A stretch of DNA of 54,105 nucleotides from Porticoccaceae bacterium (lineage in GTDB: Bacteria; Pseudomonadota; Gammaproteobacteria; Pseudomonadales; Porticoccaceae): assembly GCA_023228865.1 (NCBI GenBank), contig JALOAH010000015.1, positions 1 to 54,105 on the forward strand, given 5' to 3'. Both the position numbers and the translations under genes were made by a program. The notes under the pieces were generated by a model. The model searched no databases and was not told the DNA's origin. It was given only the letters and a program-made list of their open reading frames with translations. Positions 39,949 to 49,070 of this stretch are shown in pieces; position 1 is the first letter of the stretch, and every line of letters begins with the position of its first letter.

Positions 39949-40260
39949 TCATTGAATTGTCTCTCCGTCAGGAACGGAGTAGTAGCTTATGTGCAAAGCC
40001 ACCCCGTAAAGGTTAGCTTTTTGGTAATGGATAAGATCATGCTCATCTTCAATAGCGGACTCATAGAATTGAGATGATTCAATTTCGGCAGGCTCTGCCA
40101 ATTTGAGGTGCCTGGATTCGAGGTAATTGAGTGCATCTGTAAGCGACTCCTCGACACAACTGGCTTTGGTGTAAATCAAAGCATGGCCGCCAGCAACCAG
40201 CCCGAAATCTTGGTGCTGTTCGGTTGGTTTAACGTGAATATGGTGGGTGTAAATTTGCAC
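39949..40260 (-). CDS. Hypothetical protein of a probable integron cassette
   Basis: I do not recognise this protein. The 103 residues start MQIYTHHIHVKPTEQ at GTG 40260 and contain a region with GGHALIYTKASCVEESL and many His, Glu and Tyr residues; no signal peptide or membrane helix. The GTG lies nine bases after GTTAGGT (40276-40270), whose AGGTG can serve as ribosome site; this is how cassette genes usually begin. The stop is 79 bases before the attC-like site. An upstream TTG (40287) would read through the recombination core and is less likely. Function, if any, is unknown; cassette position suggests an accessory trait. Confidence 0.6.
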   Translation of the reverse strand: MQIYTHHIHVKPTEQHQDFGLVAGGHALIYTKASCVEESLTDALNYLESRHLKLAEPAEIESSQFYESAIEDEHDLIHYQKANLYGVALHISYYSVPDGETIQ

Positions 40261-40269
40261 TATTGATTC

Positions 40270-40276
40270 ACCTAAC
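40270..40276 (-). other. Integron core site GTTAGGT at the cassette's 5' boundary
   Basis: GTTAGGT on the minus strand marks where the cassette joins the preceding DNA. The identical core lies at 39863-39869 in the opposite sense, as ACCTAAC on the minus strand. No convincing second attC or attI partner is visible to its right, although a palindrome (AGTGCCACTGGCACT, 40287-40301) lies next to it. Confidence 0.45.
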
Positions 40277-40287
40277 AGTTTATTCAA

Positions 40288-40796
40288 GTGCCAGTGGCAC
40301 TATCATCACTTTGGCACCCCATCACCGCCGACGCCAAGGGTTCGGAGATAATAAGTTTATTTATTTCAATGTGTTGTAGAAATTTAGCGGAAGGAGATTT
40401 CGACATAGAGTGCCATCCTTAATACGTGTTAGCTCATTCCATTGGCACCATATCATATTACGATATCCCAAAATTTCAATAAGTTATGAATGTTTTTCCT
40501 GTGATATAGTGTCACTGGCCGCTGAACAAGGAGTTTTGAGCTTAATTTTGGATACTCTATTAGTGGGGTCAAAACCCTTTAATTCGTAGATCTGGCAATC
40601 CAGCTTTTCTGTTTCAAAATTGAGAAAAGGGCTTTGATCCGTTTAATTACCGCCAACCAGTCAATGCCAGTTTCTGAAGCTGCAATCAAAAAGGTATCCC
40701 TACCTCTTTGATCGCACAGGTCAAAAACATCTAGAGAATTTCGAGCAATTCATTCTCTTTCATAATGCCACATTGAGGTGCAGCCAATAGTCGCCA
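40288..40796. other. Gene-poor AT-rich stretch before dps
   Basis: About 500 bases without a convincing gene. Base composition is clearly more AT-rich than the neighbours. On the minus strand a 50-codon open stretch (about 40733-40570, with DQRGRDTFLIAASETGIDWL) reads like protein but has no start and resembles nothing I know, so it may be a decayed gene. No integrase remnant was recognised. Confidence 0.4.
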
Positions 40797-41264
40797 TTAC
40801 CCCAATGCCCGCAACATCCAGGCGGTTTTCTCATGGATGCGCATGCGGTCGGAAACCAGTGCTGCGGAAGATTCATCCCCCGCTTTCTGTGCCGTGGCCA
40901 GTACTTTGCGACAGGTTCTCACCACCTGCTCATGGCTCTGGGTCAGTATTGCCACCATGTCTTTGGCGGCGGGAACGCCGTCCACTTCTTTGATGGAGCT
41001 GAGCTCAACAAAGGCTTTATAGGTGCCCGGAGCAGCCACATCCAGGGTGCGAATGCGCTCGGCAATGTCGTCCACTGCCGTGGCCAGCTCGGTGTAGTGC
41101 TCCTCAAACATCAGGTGCAGTTCGCGAAATTGGGGTCCGGTGACATTCCAGTGAAAATTGTGGGTCTGCAGGTAAAGGGTATAAGAATCCGCCAACAGTG
41201 CTTTAAGCCCTTCGGCCACAGCGAGGCGGTCAGTTTTATCGATGCCAATGTCTATGGTTGTCAT
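40797..41264 (-). CDS. dps: Dps family ferritin-like DNA-protecting protein
   Basis: Dps forms a dodecamer that oxidises and stores iron and protects DNA in stress. The 155-residue protein carries the ferroxidase pattern across subunits: [20 protein letters not shown], and [11 protein letters not shown] (His, His, Asp, Glu ligands). The N terminus is short, so DNA binding through a Lys-rich tail, as in E. coli Dps, is uncertain. The ATG at 41264 follows GGAGAGG; the frame to 41321 adds a non-conserved extension. It is divergent from mfd. Confidence 0.95.
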   Translation of the reverse strand: MTTIDIGIDKTDRLAVAEGLKALLADSYTLYLQTHNFHWNVTGPQFRELHLMFEEHYTELATAVDDIAERIRTLDVAAPGTYKAFVELSSIKEVDGVPAAKDMVAILTQSHEQVVRTCRKVLATAQKAGDESSAALVSDRMRIHEKTAWMLRALG

Positions 41265-41395
41265 AGTACCTCTCCGTTTATTAGTGATTGCTTTGCGCGG
41301 TGTTGCCACCGGCGCCCTCAAACAGGTGAAACTCGAAACTGCCTGGCAGACGGCTTCCTGATACGTGCTCCCGGGAGCGCTTTATCGGTTGCCCC

Positions 41396-41458
41396 AGTAT
41401 AAAAAATCAGCGCCAGAGATGAAGCCAATTAATCTTATCATGTCAATTGTTATTCTCA
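41396..41458 (-). promoter_or_regulatory. dps: Candidate dps promoter with Fur-like site
   Basis: On the minus strand TATACT (41401-41396) is a good -10 but lacks a strong -35, typical of an activated promoter. About 45 bases upstream, TGAGAATAACAATTG (41458-41444) matches 10 of 14 fixed positions of the Fur consensus TGATAATNATTATCA. A 12-bp palindrome (41367-41378) lies in the leader. All of this is a prediction. Confidence 0.3.
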
Positions 41459-41527
41459 ATATCACTAAATCGCCATGACGGCGGCCACGGCGATGGTTAG
41501 AATAGGCACTTTTCACCAGCGAACGCC

Positions 41528-44500
41528 ATGACAACATTTTTACTGAACACGCCGGCCGCCAATGCACCAGGGGACAGGCGCGCCTGGGGCTGCCTCCATC
41601 AAGCGGCCGCCTCTCTTGCCATTGTCGAAGCTGCACGGGCGGCGTCACAGATGTGCCTGGTCATTACAGACTCGGCAAAAGCGGCCAACCGTCTGGAGAG
41701 AGAGCTGTCATTTTTCGCCGCAGGGGAAAATTTGCCCGTGCTCCACTTTCCCGACTGGGAAACCCTCCCCTACGATGTCTTTTCCCCCCACCAGGACATT
41801 GTGTCCGAACGCTTGTTCAGCCTCTTCCAGCTGCCGACCCTGAAACAGGGTATTCTCGTGGTGCCTATCACCACGCTGATGCACCGCCTGCCACCACCAA
41901 GTCATATAGCTGCCAATAGCTTTGTCTATCAAAAAGGCGCGAAGCTGGACATGGCCGCCCTGCGCTTAAAATTGGAGGACGCCGGTTATCGGGCAGTAGA
42001 TACTGTTTATGAGCACGGCGAATACGCTGTTCGCGGCAGCCTGGTGGACATTTTTCCCATGGGCAGCGATCTGCCCTTTCGCATTGATCTTTTCGACGAC
42101 GAAATTGAATCCCTGCGCACTTTCGACCCAGAAACCCAGGTGACGCTGGATCACAAAGACGAGATTCGCCTGCTTCCCGCGCGGGAATTTCCCCTCGACA
42201 AGCAGGGCATCAAAACTTTTCTCGACAACTGGCACAGTACTTTTGATGTCGATCCCCGCAAGTGCTCTGTCTATCAGGATATTAAAAACGGCCGATCCAC
42301 CCAGGGCATTGAGTACTATTTGCCCCTGTTTTTTACTGCCACGGCGACACTGTTTGACTATCTGCCCAAACAAACCCTGATTTTTACCAGCGGCCAATTG
42401 CCCGAGGCGGCGGAGCATTTCTGGAAAGATGTCAGCGACCGCTACCAGGAGTACGGTGTCGACAAACAACGGCCACTGCTGTCACCGCCGACCCTGTTTA
42501 TGGCATCGGGGGAGCTTTTTGGTCTTCTCGGAGATTACGGGCGCACCGATATTCAGGCGGAGCCGGCTCCAGCCAAGAGCCATCATCACAATTTTCCCAG
42601 CAGTCCGCCGGAGAATATTGCCGTCGACAGCCGCGCCGCCAACCCACTGCTGCACCTGGAAACCGTGTTGATGACAACAGCCCACAGAACCCTGTTTTGC
42701 GCCGAATCCCCAGGGCGGCGGGACGCGCTTTTGGCGCTTCTCGAGCCTGCGGGCATCAAGCCTGTGGACGTCAGTGGATGGCAGGCATTTGTCCAGGGCA
42801 GTGACAACCTCGCCATTACCACTTTTGCCATGGAATCGGGGATGCGCCTGGATAACCCGGAAATTCGCATCATCAGCGAATCCCAGCTCTTTGGTCAGCA
42901 GGTGATGCAGCGGCGCCGCCGCGCTCGAGGCAAGGACAATACAGAATTTCTGATTCGCAACCTCACCGAACTCAAACCCGGCGCGCCCGTGGTGCATATC
43001 GACCACGGCGTTGGCCGCTATCTGGGGCTGCAAACCATTGCCGTGGACGGCAACAGTCAGGAATTTCTTACCCTCGCCTACGCCGACGACGCCAAACTCT
43101 ACGTGCCTGTCACCAGTCTTCACTTGATCAGCCGCTACAGCGCCGGTGACGAAGATCTCGCCCCACTCCACCGCCTCGGCAATGAACAGTGGCAAAAAGC
43201 CAAAAACAAGGCCGCCGAGCAGATTCGCGACACCGCCGCCGAGCTGCTCGATATCTATGCCCTGAGAGCGGCCAAGCAGGGCTTTACCAGTGAAGATCCG
43301 GGTGCCGATTATCTGCGTTTCAGCGCCGAATTTCCCTTTGAGGAAACCCCGGATCAACTGGACGCCATCGATGCTGTGCGCGCCGATATGCTGTCGCCAA
43401 AGCCCATGGACAGACTCGTCTGTGGCGATGTCGGTTTCGGCAAAACCGAAGTGGCCATGCGCGCGGCCTTTATCGCGGTTGCCAACAGTCGCCAGGTGCT
43501 GGTGCTGGTGCCCACCACATTGCTCGCCCAACAGCATTTTGATAATTTCCGCGACCGCTTTGCCAACTGGCCGGTAACCGTGGACGTGGTGTCCAGATTC
43601 CGCTCTGCGAAGGAGCAGGACAAGCTGGTGCAAAGCTTTCAGGACGGCAAAGTGGACATTCTGATCGGCACCCACAAACTGCTCCACACCCGCTTTGAAG
43701 GCAAAAACCTGGGGCTTCTGGTGATCGATGAAGAGCACCGCTTCGGCGTTCAACAAAAAGAAAAAATCAAGGCGATGCGCGCCCAGGTGGATATTCTCAC
43801 CCTTACCGCCACCCCCATTCCACGCACCCTCAATATGGCCATGGGCGGCATTCGCGACTTATCGATTATCGCCACACCGCCAGCGCGCAGATTGTCGGTG
43901 AAAACCTTTATTCGCCAATGGGAAACCCGCGTGATTCGCGAGGCTCTGCTGCGGGAGCTCCTGCGGGGCGGCCAGGTGTTCTACCTCCACAACGATGTCA
44001 AAACCATTGAAAAAACCGTTGCCGATCTCAAAGAGCTGGTGCCCGAGGCCAGGGTCGACTTCGCCCACGGCCAGATGCGCGAGCGGGAACTGGAAAAAGT
44101 CATGTCGGACTTTTATCACCAGCGCTTCAATATTCTCGTGTGCACCACCATTATCGAAACTGGCATCGATATTCCGTCGGCCAACACCATTATCATCGAG
44201 CGCGCCGACAAATTCGGCCTCGCCCAGCTTCACCAGTTGCGCGGCCGTGTCGGTCGCTCCCACCACCAGGCCTATGCCTATATGCTGACACCCAACCCCA
44301 AAGCGATGACCGCTGATGCGGTGAAACGGCTCGAAGCCCTGGCGGAAGCAGACCATTTGGGTTCCGGCTTTACCCTCGCCACCAACGATCTGGAAATCCG
44401 CGGTGCGGGCGAGCTGCTCGGCGAAGGTCAGAGTGGCCATATTCACAGCATTGGCTTCAGCCTTTACATGAGCATGCTTGAAAAAGCCGTCAAAGCCATC

Positions 44501-44995
44501 AAAAGCGGCAAAACACCCAGCACAAGCCTCTATGCTGACTCGGTGGCCGATATCAAGCTCAATATTCCAGCGTTGATCCCCGACGATTATCTTCCCGATA
44601 TCAACACCCGCCTGATTCTCTACAAGCGCCTCGCCAATACCAATAGCGAAGAAGAATTAAAAGAGCTGCAGGTGGAAATGATCGACCGCTTTGGCCTGCT
44701 GCCCGACGCCACCAAAAACCTCATTCGCATTACGCGACTGAGGCAGCGCGCGGAAGAGTTGGGCATTCGCCGCATCGATGCCGGCCCCAGCGGCGCAAAA
44801 GTGGAGTTTGCCACAGACACCCAGGTCGACCCCATGGCCATCGTCACCCTGGTGCAGAAGCAGCCGGATCGCTACCGCCTTGCCGGCGCCAGTGAACTGC
44901 GTTTCAGCGCCAATATGGAAACACCCCTGGCGCGACTGGATTCCATTCAGCAATTGTTAGACACTCTCACTCCGGCAACAGCCACAAAACACTGA
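41528..44995 (+). CDS. mfd: Transcription-repair coupling factor Mfd
   Basis: Mfd removes RNA polymerase stalled at DNA damage and recruits UvrA. The 1155-residue protein has the N-terminal UvrB-like module with DWETLPYDVFSPHQDI near residue 77, a linker, the RNA-polymerase interaction domain (PGAPVVHIDHGVGRYLG near 485), the translocase with Walker A GDVGFGKTE (about 633), DEEHRFGVQQKE (about 733), TATPIPRTLNM, HQLRGRVGRS, and the C-terminal domain. A Pro/Ser/His-rich linker lies at about 340-365. The length is like E. coli Mfd (1148). It heads a run with csiV and the LLM gene on the same strand. Confidence 0.97.
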   Translation: MTTFLLNTPAANAPGDRRAWGCLHQAAASLAIVEAARAASQMCLVITDSAKAANRLERELSFFAAGENLPVLHFPDWETLPYDVFSPHQDIVSERLFSLFQLPTLKQGILVVPITTLMHRLPPPSHIAANSFVYQKGAKLDMAALRLKLEDAGYRAVDTVYEHGEYAVRGSLVDIFPMGSDLPFRIDLFDDEIESLRTFDPETQVTLDHKDEIRLLPAREFPLDKQGIKTFLDNWHSTFDVDPRKCSVYQDIKNGRSTQGIEYYLPLFFTATATLFDYLPKQTLIFTSGQLPEAAEHFWKDVSDRYQEYGVDKQRPLLSPPTLFMASGELFGLLGDYGRTDIQAEPAPAKSHHHNFPSSPPENIAVDSRAANPLLHLETVLMTTAHRTLFCAESPGRRDALLALLEPAGIKPVDVSGWQAFVQGSDNLAITTFAMESGMRLDNPEIRIISESQLFGQQVMQRRRRARGKDNTEFLIRNLTELKPGAPVVHIDHGVGRYLGLQTIAVDGNSQEFLTLAYADDAKLYVPVTSLHLISRYSAGDEDLAPLHRLGNEQWQKAKNKAAEQIRDTAAELLDIYALRAAKQGFTSEDPGADYLRFSAEFPFEETPDQLDAIDAVRADMLSPKPMDRLVCGDVGFGKTEVAMRAAFIAVANSRQVLVLVPTTLLAQQHFDNFRDRFANWPVTVDVVSRFRSAKEQDKLVQSFQDGKVDILIGTHKLLHTRFEGKNLGLLVIDEEHRFGVQQKEKIKAMRAQVDILTLTATPIPRTLNMAMGGIRDLSIIATPPARRLSVKTFIRQWETRVIREALLRELLRGGQVFYLHNDVKTIEKTVADLKELVPEARVDFAHGQMRERELEKVMSDFYHQRFNILVCTTIIETGIDIPSANTIIIERADKFGLAQLHQLRGRVGRSHHQAYAYMLTPNPKAMTADAVKRLEALAEADHLGSGFTLATNDLEIRGAGELLGEGQSGHIHSIGFSLYMSMLEKAVKAIKSGKTPSTSLYADSVADIKLNIPALIPDDYLPDINTRLILYKRLANTNSEEELKELQVEMIDRFGLLPDATKNLIRITRLRQRAEELGIRRIDAGPSGAKVEFATDTQVDPMAIVTLVQKQPDRYRLAGASELRFSANMETPLARLDSIQQLLDTLTPATATKH

Positions 44996-45015
44996 GCAAA
45001 CACCAGCGGACAACC

Positions 45016-46050
45016 ATGATTAATCACCGATACGCCAAACTGATTGCCATTTTTTTGCTGACATTACCTGGAAGTGGTTTTGCCACATCGTTCCCTGAAG
45101 AGGAAAACTGGCACCAGATTGAGGTGATTATTTTTGCCCAGGAAGACAGTTTCGGCATCGAGCGAAGCCCGGTTTCGCCAACCCTGGGTTATCCCGACAA
45201 CCTTAAGCTGCTAAATCCGCCGGAGCCGCTGTACACCGCCGTGCCCGAGGATGCCTCCATTGACGAAAAGCTGGCGGCGCTGATGGTGCCGAATCGCTTT
45301 CTCAACCGCGAGCAGGCAGCGCTGGCCACAGCCTTCGCGCCCCTGGATGCTGCACAGCGCCAATTAAATCCGGACGCTCAAGCTCTTAAACGCCAGAGTA
45401 GTTACCGGGTGTTGTTCCACGAAGCCTGGCAACAACCGGTGCCTACCCGCAGGCATGCCCCCTGGATCTTCATCCGTGGCGGCGACAGTTACGGCAAACA
45501 CACCGAGCTGGAAGGGAGCATCCGCTTCCATCACTCCCGCTTTTACCACATGGAAACCCATCTCTGGTTAAGTCGCTTTAAAGCTGCTGACACGGCGATG
45601 GCGCCCGCAGCGACGGGCGCTCAACAGCCCGTGGCAGACAAGGGTGCTGACGCCTTCAGCCAGCCCCAGCAAGCGACATCAAACAATACCGCTATCCTGT
45701 TGCCGGAACTTCCCGCTCTCTTCACTGAGCCGGCTAAATCACCGCAATTGCTGTTGCTGGAAAGCCTGGTGCAGGAACCGCCAGGCATGGATGAGGAGGA
45801 ACCCGCAAATCTGTCAGATCTCACTGGCATCGCGGCGCAGGAGTTGCCACTGCAATCGCCTGCATACATTACCGCCGAAGTGGATGTGCTCAAGGATTCC
45901 GATCAGATCAAACGCAAAACCCTCAACTATATCGACCACCCCCGCATGGGTGTATTGGTGCTGATAACACCCATCAGCACCGAAGAGGACAACGACCCGG
46001 AAGAGGATTTTCCAGAAGAGAGCTTTCCAGAAGAGCGCCTTGACGACTAA
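45016..46050 (+). CDS. CsiV-like peptidoglycan-binding protein
   Basis: This is a periplasmic protein of the CsiV family, known in Vibrio cholerae as a cell-shape and stress-related peptidoglycan-binding protein that partners with a penicillin-binding protein. The 344 residues start with a signal peptide (KLIAIFLLTLPGSGFA), followed by WHQIEVIIFAQED, the typical CsiV opening, and LNYIDHPRMGVLVLITPI near the end. The C-terminal 22 residues are very acidic, with a short repeated FPEE unit. It starts 20 bases after mfd, as PA3003 does in P. aeruginosa. Confidence 0.85.
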   Translation: MINHRYAKLIAIFLLTLPGSGFATSFPEEENWHQIEVIIFAQEDSFGIERSPVSPTLGYPDNLKLLNPPEPLYTAVPEDASIDEKLAALMVPNRFLNREQAALATAFAPLDAAQRQLNPDAQALKRQSSYRVLFHEAWQQPVPTRRHAPWIFIRGGDSYGKHTELEGSIRFHHSRFYHMETHLWLSRFKAADTAMAPAATGAQQPVADKGADAFSQPQQATSNNTAILLPELPALFTEPAKSPQLLLLESLVQEPPGMDEEEPANLSDLTGIAAQELPLQSPAYITAEVDVLKDSDQIKRKTLNYIDHPRMGVLVLITPISTEEDNDPEEDFPEESFPEERLDD

Positions 46051-46084
46051 TGTGTTGATCACTGGCGAATCCAGGAACCCGTAG

Positions 46085-47092
46085 ATGACCATCAAACTCA
46101 GAATTGCCCTGACATTACCCAACGGCGCCACCGCCAATCTGGCGGAGGTCATTGCCGCCGCCCAGCGCGCCGAAGCCCTGGACTACGACGACATCTGGCT
46201 ATCGGACACCGGCAATCTCGACGCCCTCACGGTGAGTGCCATGCTGCTGTCGCAAACAGAGCACATGCGTATCGGCATTGCCGTGGTGCCTGTTTTTCCG
46301 CGCACGCCGGTGGTACTGGGGGCAACGGCGGCAACCCTCGACCAGATTTCCCCAGGTCGGTTTATTCTCGGCATAGGCAGTTCCAGCAAAACCATGATCG
46401 AGGGCTGGCACGGCCTTGAATTCAGCAAACCCCTCACCAGGGTTGGCGAAACCCTGGCCTTGCTGCGCCAGATTTTTAGCGGCGAAAAAACCAACTTCGA
46501 CGGCGAGTTTGTCCACAGTCACAACTATCGCAACTCAGCGGCGCCAATCAACCTGCCCATTTATGTTGCCGCCCTGCGCGCCAATATGCTGGAAATGGCG
46601 GCAGGGCTGGCGGACGGCGTTATTCTCAACCTGTTTCCCTGCGACGCCTTGCCAAAAATCATGGAGCATATCCGCATCGGCGCCGAAAAAGCCGGGCGCG
46701 ACCCGGCCTCAATAGAAGTGGTGTGCCGCTACCAGGTCGCTGTAACCGACGATCCAGCTCGCGCGCGGGCGCAAATGCGCAAAGGTTTCGTGCCCTATTT
46801 CGCTACCTCGGTCTACAACCAGTTTCTGCGCTGGGCGGGCCACAAAAAAGCTGCGGAGGCTATTTTGGCGGGCTGGCAGTCCGGCGATCGGGCGCGCACG
46901 GCAGCAGCCTTCAGCGATGATTTGATAGACGCCATTGCCATTATCGGCAGCGCCGATGAGTGTCGGCAACGTATCCACGAATACGCAAAACTGGGGATTC
47001 ACACCCATATCATCACGCCACTGGGGGAAACTCTGCAAGAATTCGAAGCCACATTGACCGCCTTCGCCAAGGAAAAATTCAGCTTTCGCTGA
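46085..47092 (+). CDS. LLM-class (luciferase-like) flavin-dependent oxidoreductase
   Basis: This is a 335-residue TIM-barrel oxidoreductase of the bacterial luciferase/F420-dependent reductase superfamily. It starts IKLRIALTLPNGATANLAEV and carries AEALDYDDIWLSDT, FPRTPVVLGATAATLDQISPGRFILGIG (positions about 77-105 overall), and LGIHTHIITPLGE at the end. Whether it uses F420 or FMN cannot be told from sequence alone; most gammaproteobacteria lack F420, so FMN is more likely. It lies 34 bases after csiV and convergent to mtiP, a position where pseudomonads carry no gene. The substrate is unknown. Confidence 0.85.
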   Translation: MTIKLRIALTLPNGATANLAEVIAAAQRAEALDYDDIWLSDTGNLDALTVSAMLLSQTEHMRIGIAVVPVFPRTPVVLGATAATLDQISPGRFILGIGSSSKTMIEGWHGLEFSKPLTRVGETLALLRQIFSGEKTNFDGEFVHSHNYRNSAAPINLPIYVAALRANMLEMAAGLADGVILNLFPCDALPKIMEHIRIGAEKAGRDPASIEVVCRYQVAVTDDPARARAQMRKGFVPYFATSVYNQFLRWAGHKKAAEAILAGWQSGDRARTAAAFSDDLIDAIAIIGSADECRQRIHEYAKLGIHTHIITPLGETLQEFEATLTAFAKEKFSFR

Positions 47093-47162
47093 AAGTGAAT
47101 TGAGCACATTCCTATAACCTGGTCGCCGTCAGACCCAGTCGTTAAGAGCTGGCAGGGGAAAA

Positions 47163-47903
47163 TCACTGGCAAAATTCAGTCAGCAATGCCAGCAACTCTG
47201 GCGCGGTACTGGCCATCACCGCGGCGATTTCCGCCAGGGTAATTTCCCGCTCACTTTTACCCGCCGCTGGGTTTACCACCAGGGCAATACAGACGTAGGC
47301 AATGCCCAGCTCGCGCGCGAGGGCAGCTTCGGGCATACCCGTCATGCCCACCAGATCGCAGCCATCCCTTTCCATGCGCACAATCTCGGCGGCGGTTTCC
47401 AGCCTCGGCCCCTGGGTAACGCCATGGACACCGCCCACCATCAAAGCAATATTCCGCGCTCGTGCTGCCGCCTGTAATTTCTGCTGCAGGGCTCCACAAT
47501 AAGGCAAACTGAAGTCCACATGGCGAAGCACATCATCAGCACCGTGGGAATAAGTCTGGATTCTCCCCCAGGTGTAATCGATAAGCTGATTGGGCAACAC
47601 CAGCGCGCCTGGGGGCATGGCGGCATTGATGCCGCCCACTGCATTCACGGCGACAATACCGTCCACCCCCAATTGTTGCAGAGCGGCGATATTGGCTCTG
47701 TAATTGACCCTGTGGGGAGGAATGCGATGGTCGTCGCCATGGCGATTGATAAAGAAGACCTCATTCTCGCCAATGGCACCACAATGCACGACCCCGGACG
47801 GTTTTCCCCAGGGTGTTTTAATTGCCCGTTTTACCCTGTTTTTCAGGGGCAGCGCTTCCAGGGCGGTGCCGCCGATAATACCCAGATGCCGTATTGTCAC
47901 CAT
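47163..47903 (-). CDS. S-methyl-5'-thioinosine phosphorylase
   Basis: This is a purine-nucleoside phosphorylase-family enzyme that cleaves methylthioinosine (from methylthioadenosine) in the salvage of polyamine and autoinducer by-products. The 246 residues contain the phosphate-binding INRHGDDH, VNAVGGIN, QGPRLETAAEI and the substrate-site LVGMTGMPEA. The closest known relative I recall is P. aeruginosa PA3004, which prefers methylthioinosine; the gene position next to nagZ/csiV is the same. A methylthioadenosine preference cannot be fully excluded. The start is five bases beyond the mscS stop. Confidence 0.88.
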   Translation of the reverse strand: MVTIRHLGIIGGTALEALPLKNRVKRAIKTPWGKPSGVVHCGAIGENEVFFINRHGDDHRIPPHRVNYRANIAALQQLGVDGIVAVNAVGGINAAMPPGALVLPNQLIDYTWGRIQTYSHGADDVLRHVDFSLPYCGALQQKLQAAARARNIALMVGGVHGVTQGPRLETAAEIVRMERDGCDLVGMTGMPEAALARELGIAYVCIALVVNPAAGKSEREITLAEIAAVMASTAPELLALLTEFCQ

Positions 47904-47908
47904 CAGCG

Positions 47909-49057
47909 TTAGCTCCTTCCAGGTGGCTGTTCATCACCGCCCCGCTCGACTGCGCCAACGTCAGGGACGCTGTGCTGACTGCCTGCCAGATGAATGGTGG
48001 ACGTGGGAAGGGCAATTTGAGCGCCGTGGTCGGCAATAATTTGCGCAATTTTGAGCAAAACATCCTGCTTGATGTGGTGGTACTCAATCCAGTTGATGGT
48101 TTTGGTAAAGGTGTAAATAAAGAAATTCAGGGACGAAGCGGCAAACTGATTGAAGCTGACGATCATGGTCTGGCTTTGATCGATAGCCTCATGGTTTTCA
48201 AGCATGGCTCTAACGTCGACAACGATGGCGGCAACGGCATCAATATCATCATAGCGAACACCTATGGTTTCATAGATGCGACGATTGTGCATGCGCGATG
48301 GATTTTCCACAGAAATGGTATTGAACACCGAGTTGGGAATATACAGCGGGCGCTTGTCAAAGGTGCGAATGCGCGTTAACCGCCAGCCGATATCTTCAAC
48401 GGTGCCCTCGATTTCCTTGTCCGGGGAACGCACCCAATCGCCCACGGCGAAGGGGCGATCCAGATAGATCATCAAGCCACCAAAAAAATTCGCCAATAAA
48501 TCCTTGGCGGCAAAACCGACAGCAAGGCCGCCGATGCCACCAAAAGCCAGAACACCTGAAACGCTGTAGCCCAACAGTTGCAGAACAATCAGCACAGAGG
48601 TGATCAGCACCGCCGCCCGCAACAGCTTGCCCATGGCGCGCACCGTGGTTTCGTCGAGGGGCTCTTTCATGTACCCAGGGTGCACCAGGTTGCGTTCGAC
48701 ACGTTTTATCAGATTGATCAAGAACAGGGTCAACAAAAAGATCACCGCAAGGCGGTTGGCCTGGGCAATATGATCGTACCATTCCGACTCGGTGCGCCTT
48801 GCCGCCAGACTCGCGGCGAAATTAACACCGACAATCCACACCAGCCATACGGCAGGTTTTCTGCTGGCCTCAAGGAGCGCGTCATCCCAAACGGTTTTGG
48901 TGCGCCCCGCCCTCTCTTCGAGAACAAGAATAATTTTGTTGACCATATAGCCGAGAAAGAGAGCCGCCAGAACCAGGCCAAAAATTTCCACCCAAAAAAC
49001 CAGACCCGCGTCGATGTAGTTGATCAGCCAGTCTTCAAAGGCTTTCAAAAAATGCAT
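47909..49057 (-). CDS. Small-conductance mechanosensitive channel (MscS family)
   Basis: This is a 382-residue inner-membrane channel that opens under osmotic stress. About four N-terminal helices precede the pore helix and beta domain: GVLAFGGIGGLAVGFAAKDL, then NFFGGLMIYLDRPFAVGDWV, the highly conserved MscS signature, and RIRTFDKRPLYIPNS. The C-terminal domain is cytoplasmic, ending with a Gly/Pro-rich tail. The organisation fits the YnaI/YbdG-like branch rather than minimal MscS. The ATG at 49057 follows GAGGA. It sits between nagZ and mtiP, probably in one operon. Confidence 0.92.
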   Translation of the reverse strand: MHFLKAFEDWLINYIDAGLVFWVEIFGLVLAALFLGYMVNKIILVLEERAGRTKTVWDDALLEASRKPAVWLVWIVGVNFAASLAARRTESEWYDHIAQANRLAVIFLLTLFLINLIKRVERNLVHPGYMKEPLDETTVRAMGKLLRAAVLITSVLIVLQLLGYSVSGVLAFGGIGGLAVGFAAKDLLANFFGGLMIYLDRPFAVGDWVRSPDKEIEGTVEDIGWRLTRIRTFDKRPLYIPNSVFNTISVENPSRMHNRRIYETIGVRYDDIDAVAAIVVDVRAMLENHEAIDQSQTMIVSFNQFAASSLNFFIYTFTKTINWIEYHHIKQDVLLKIAQIIADHGAQIALPTSTIHLAGSQHSVPDVGAVERGGDEQPPGRS

Positions 49058-49070
49058 AAAAATCCTCGAG

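Noticed and set aside
39876..40016. 46-codon plus-strand frame after GTTAGGT
   Set aside because: It overlaps the end of the minus-strand cassette gene and runs against the orientation set by the attC-like site; the basic peptide resembles nothing.
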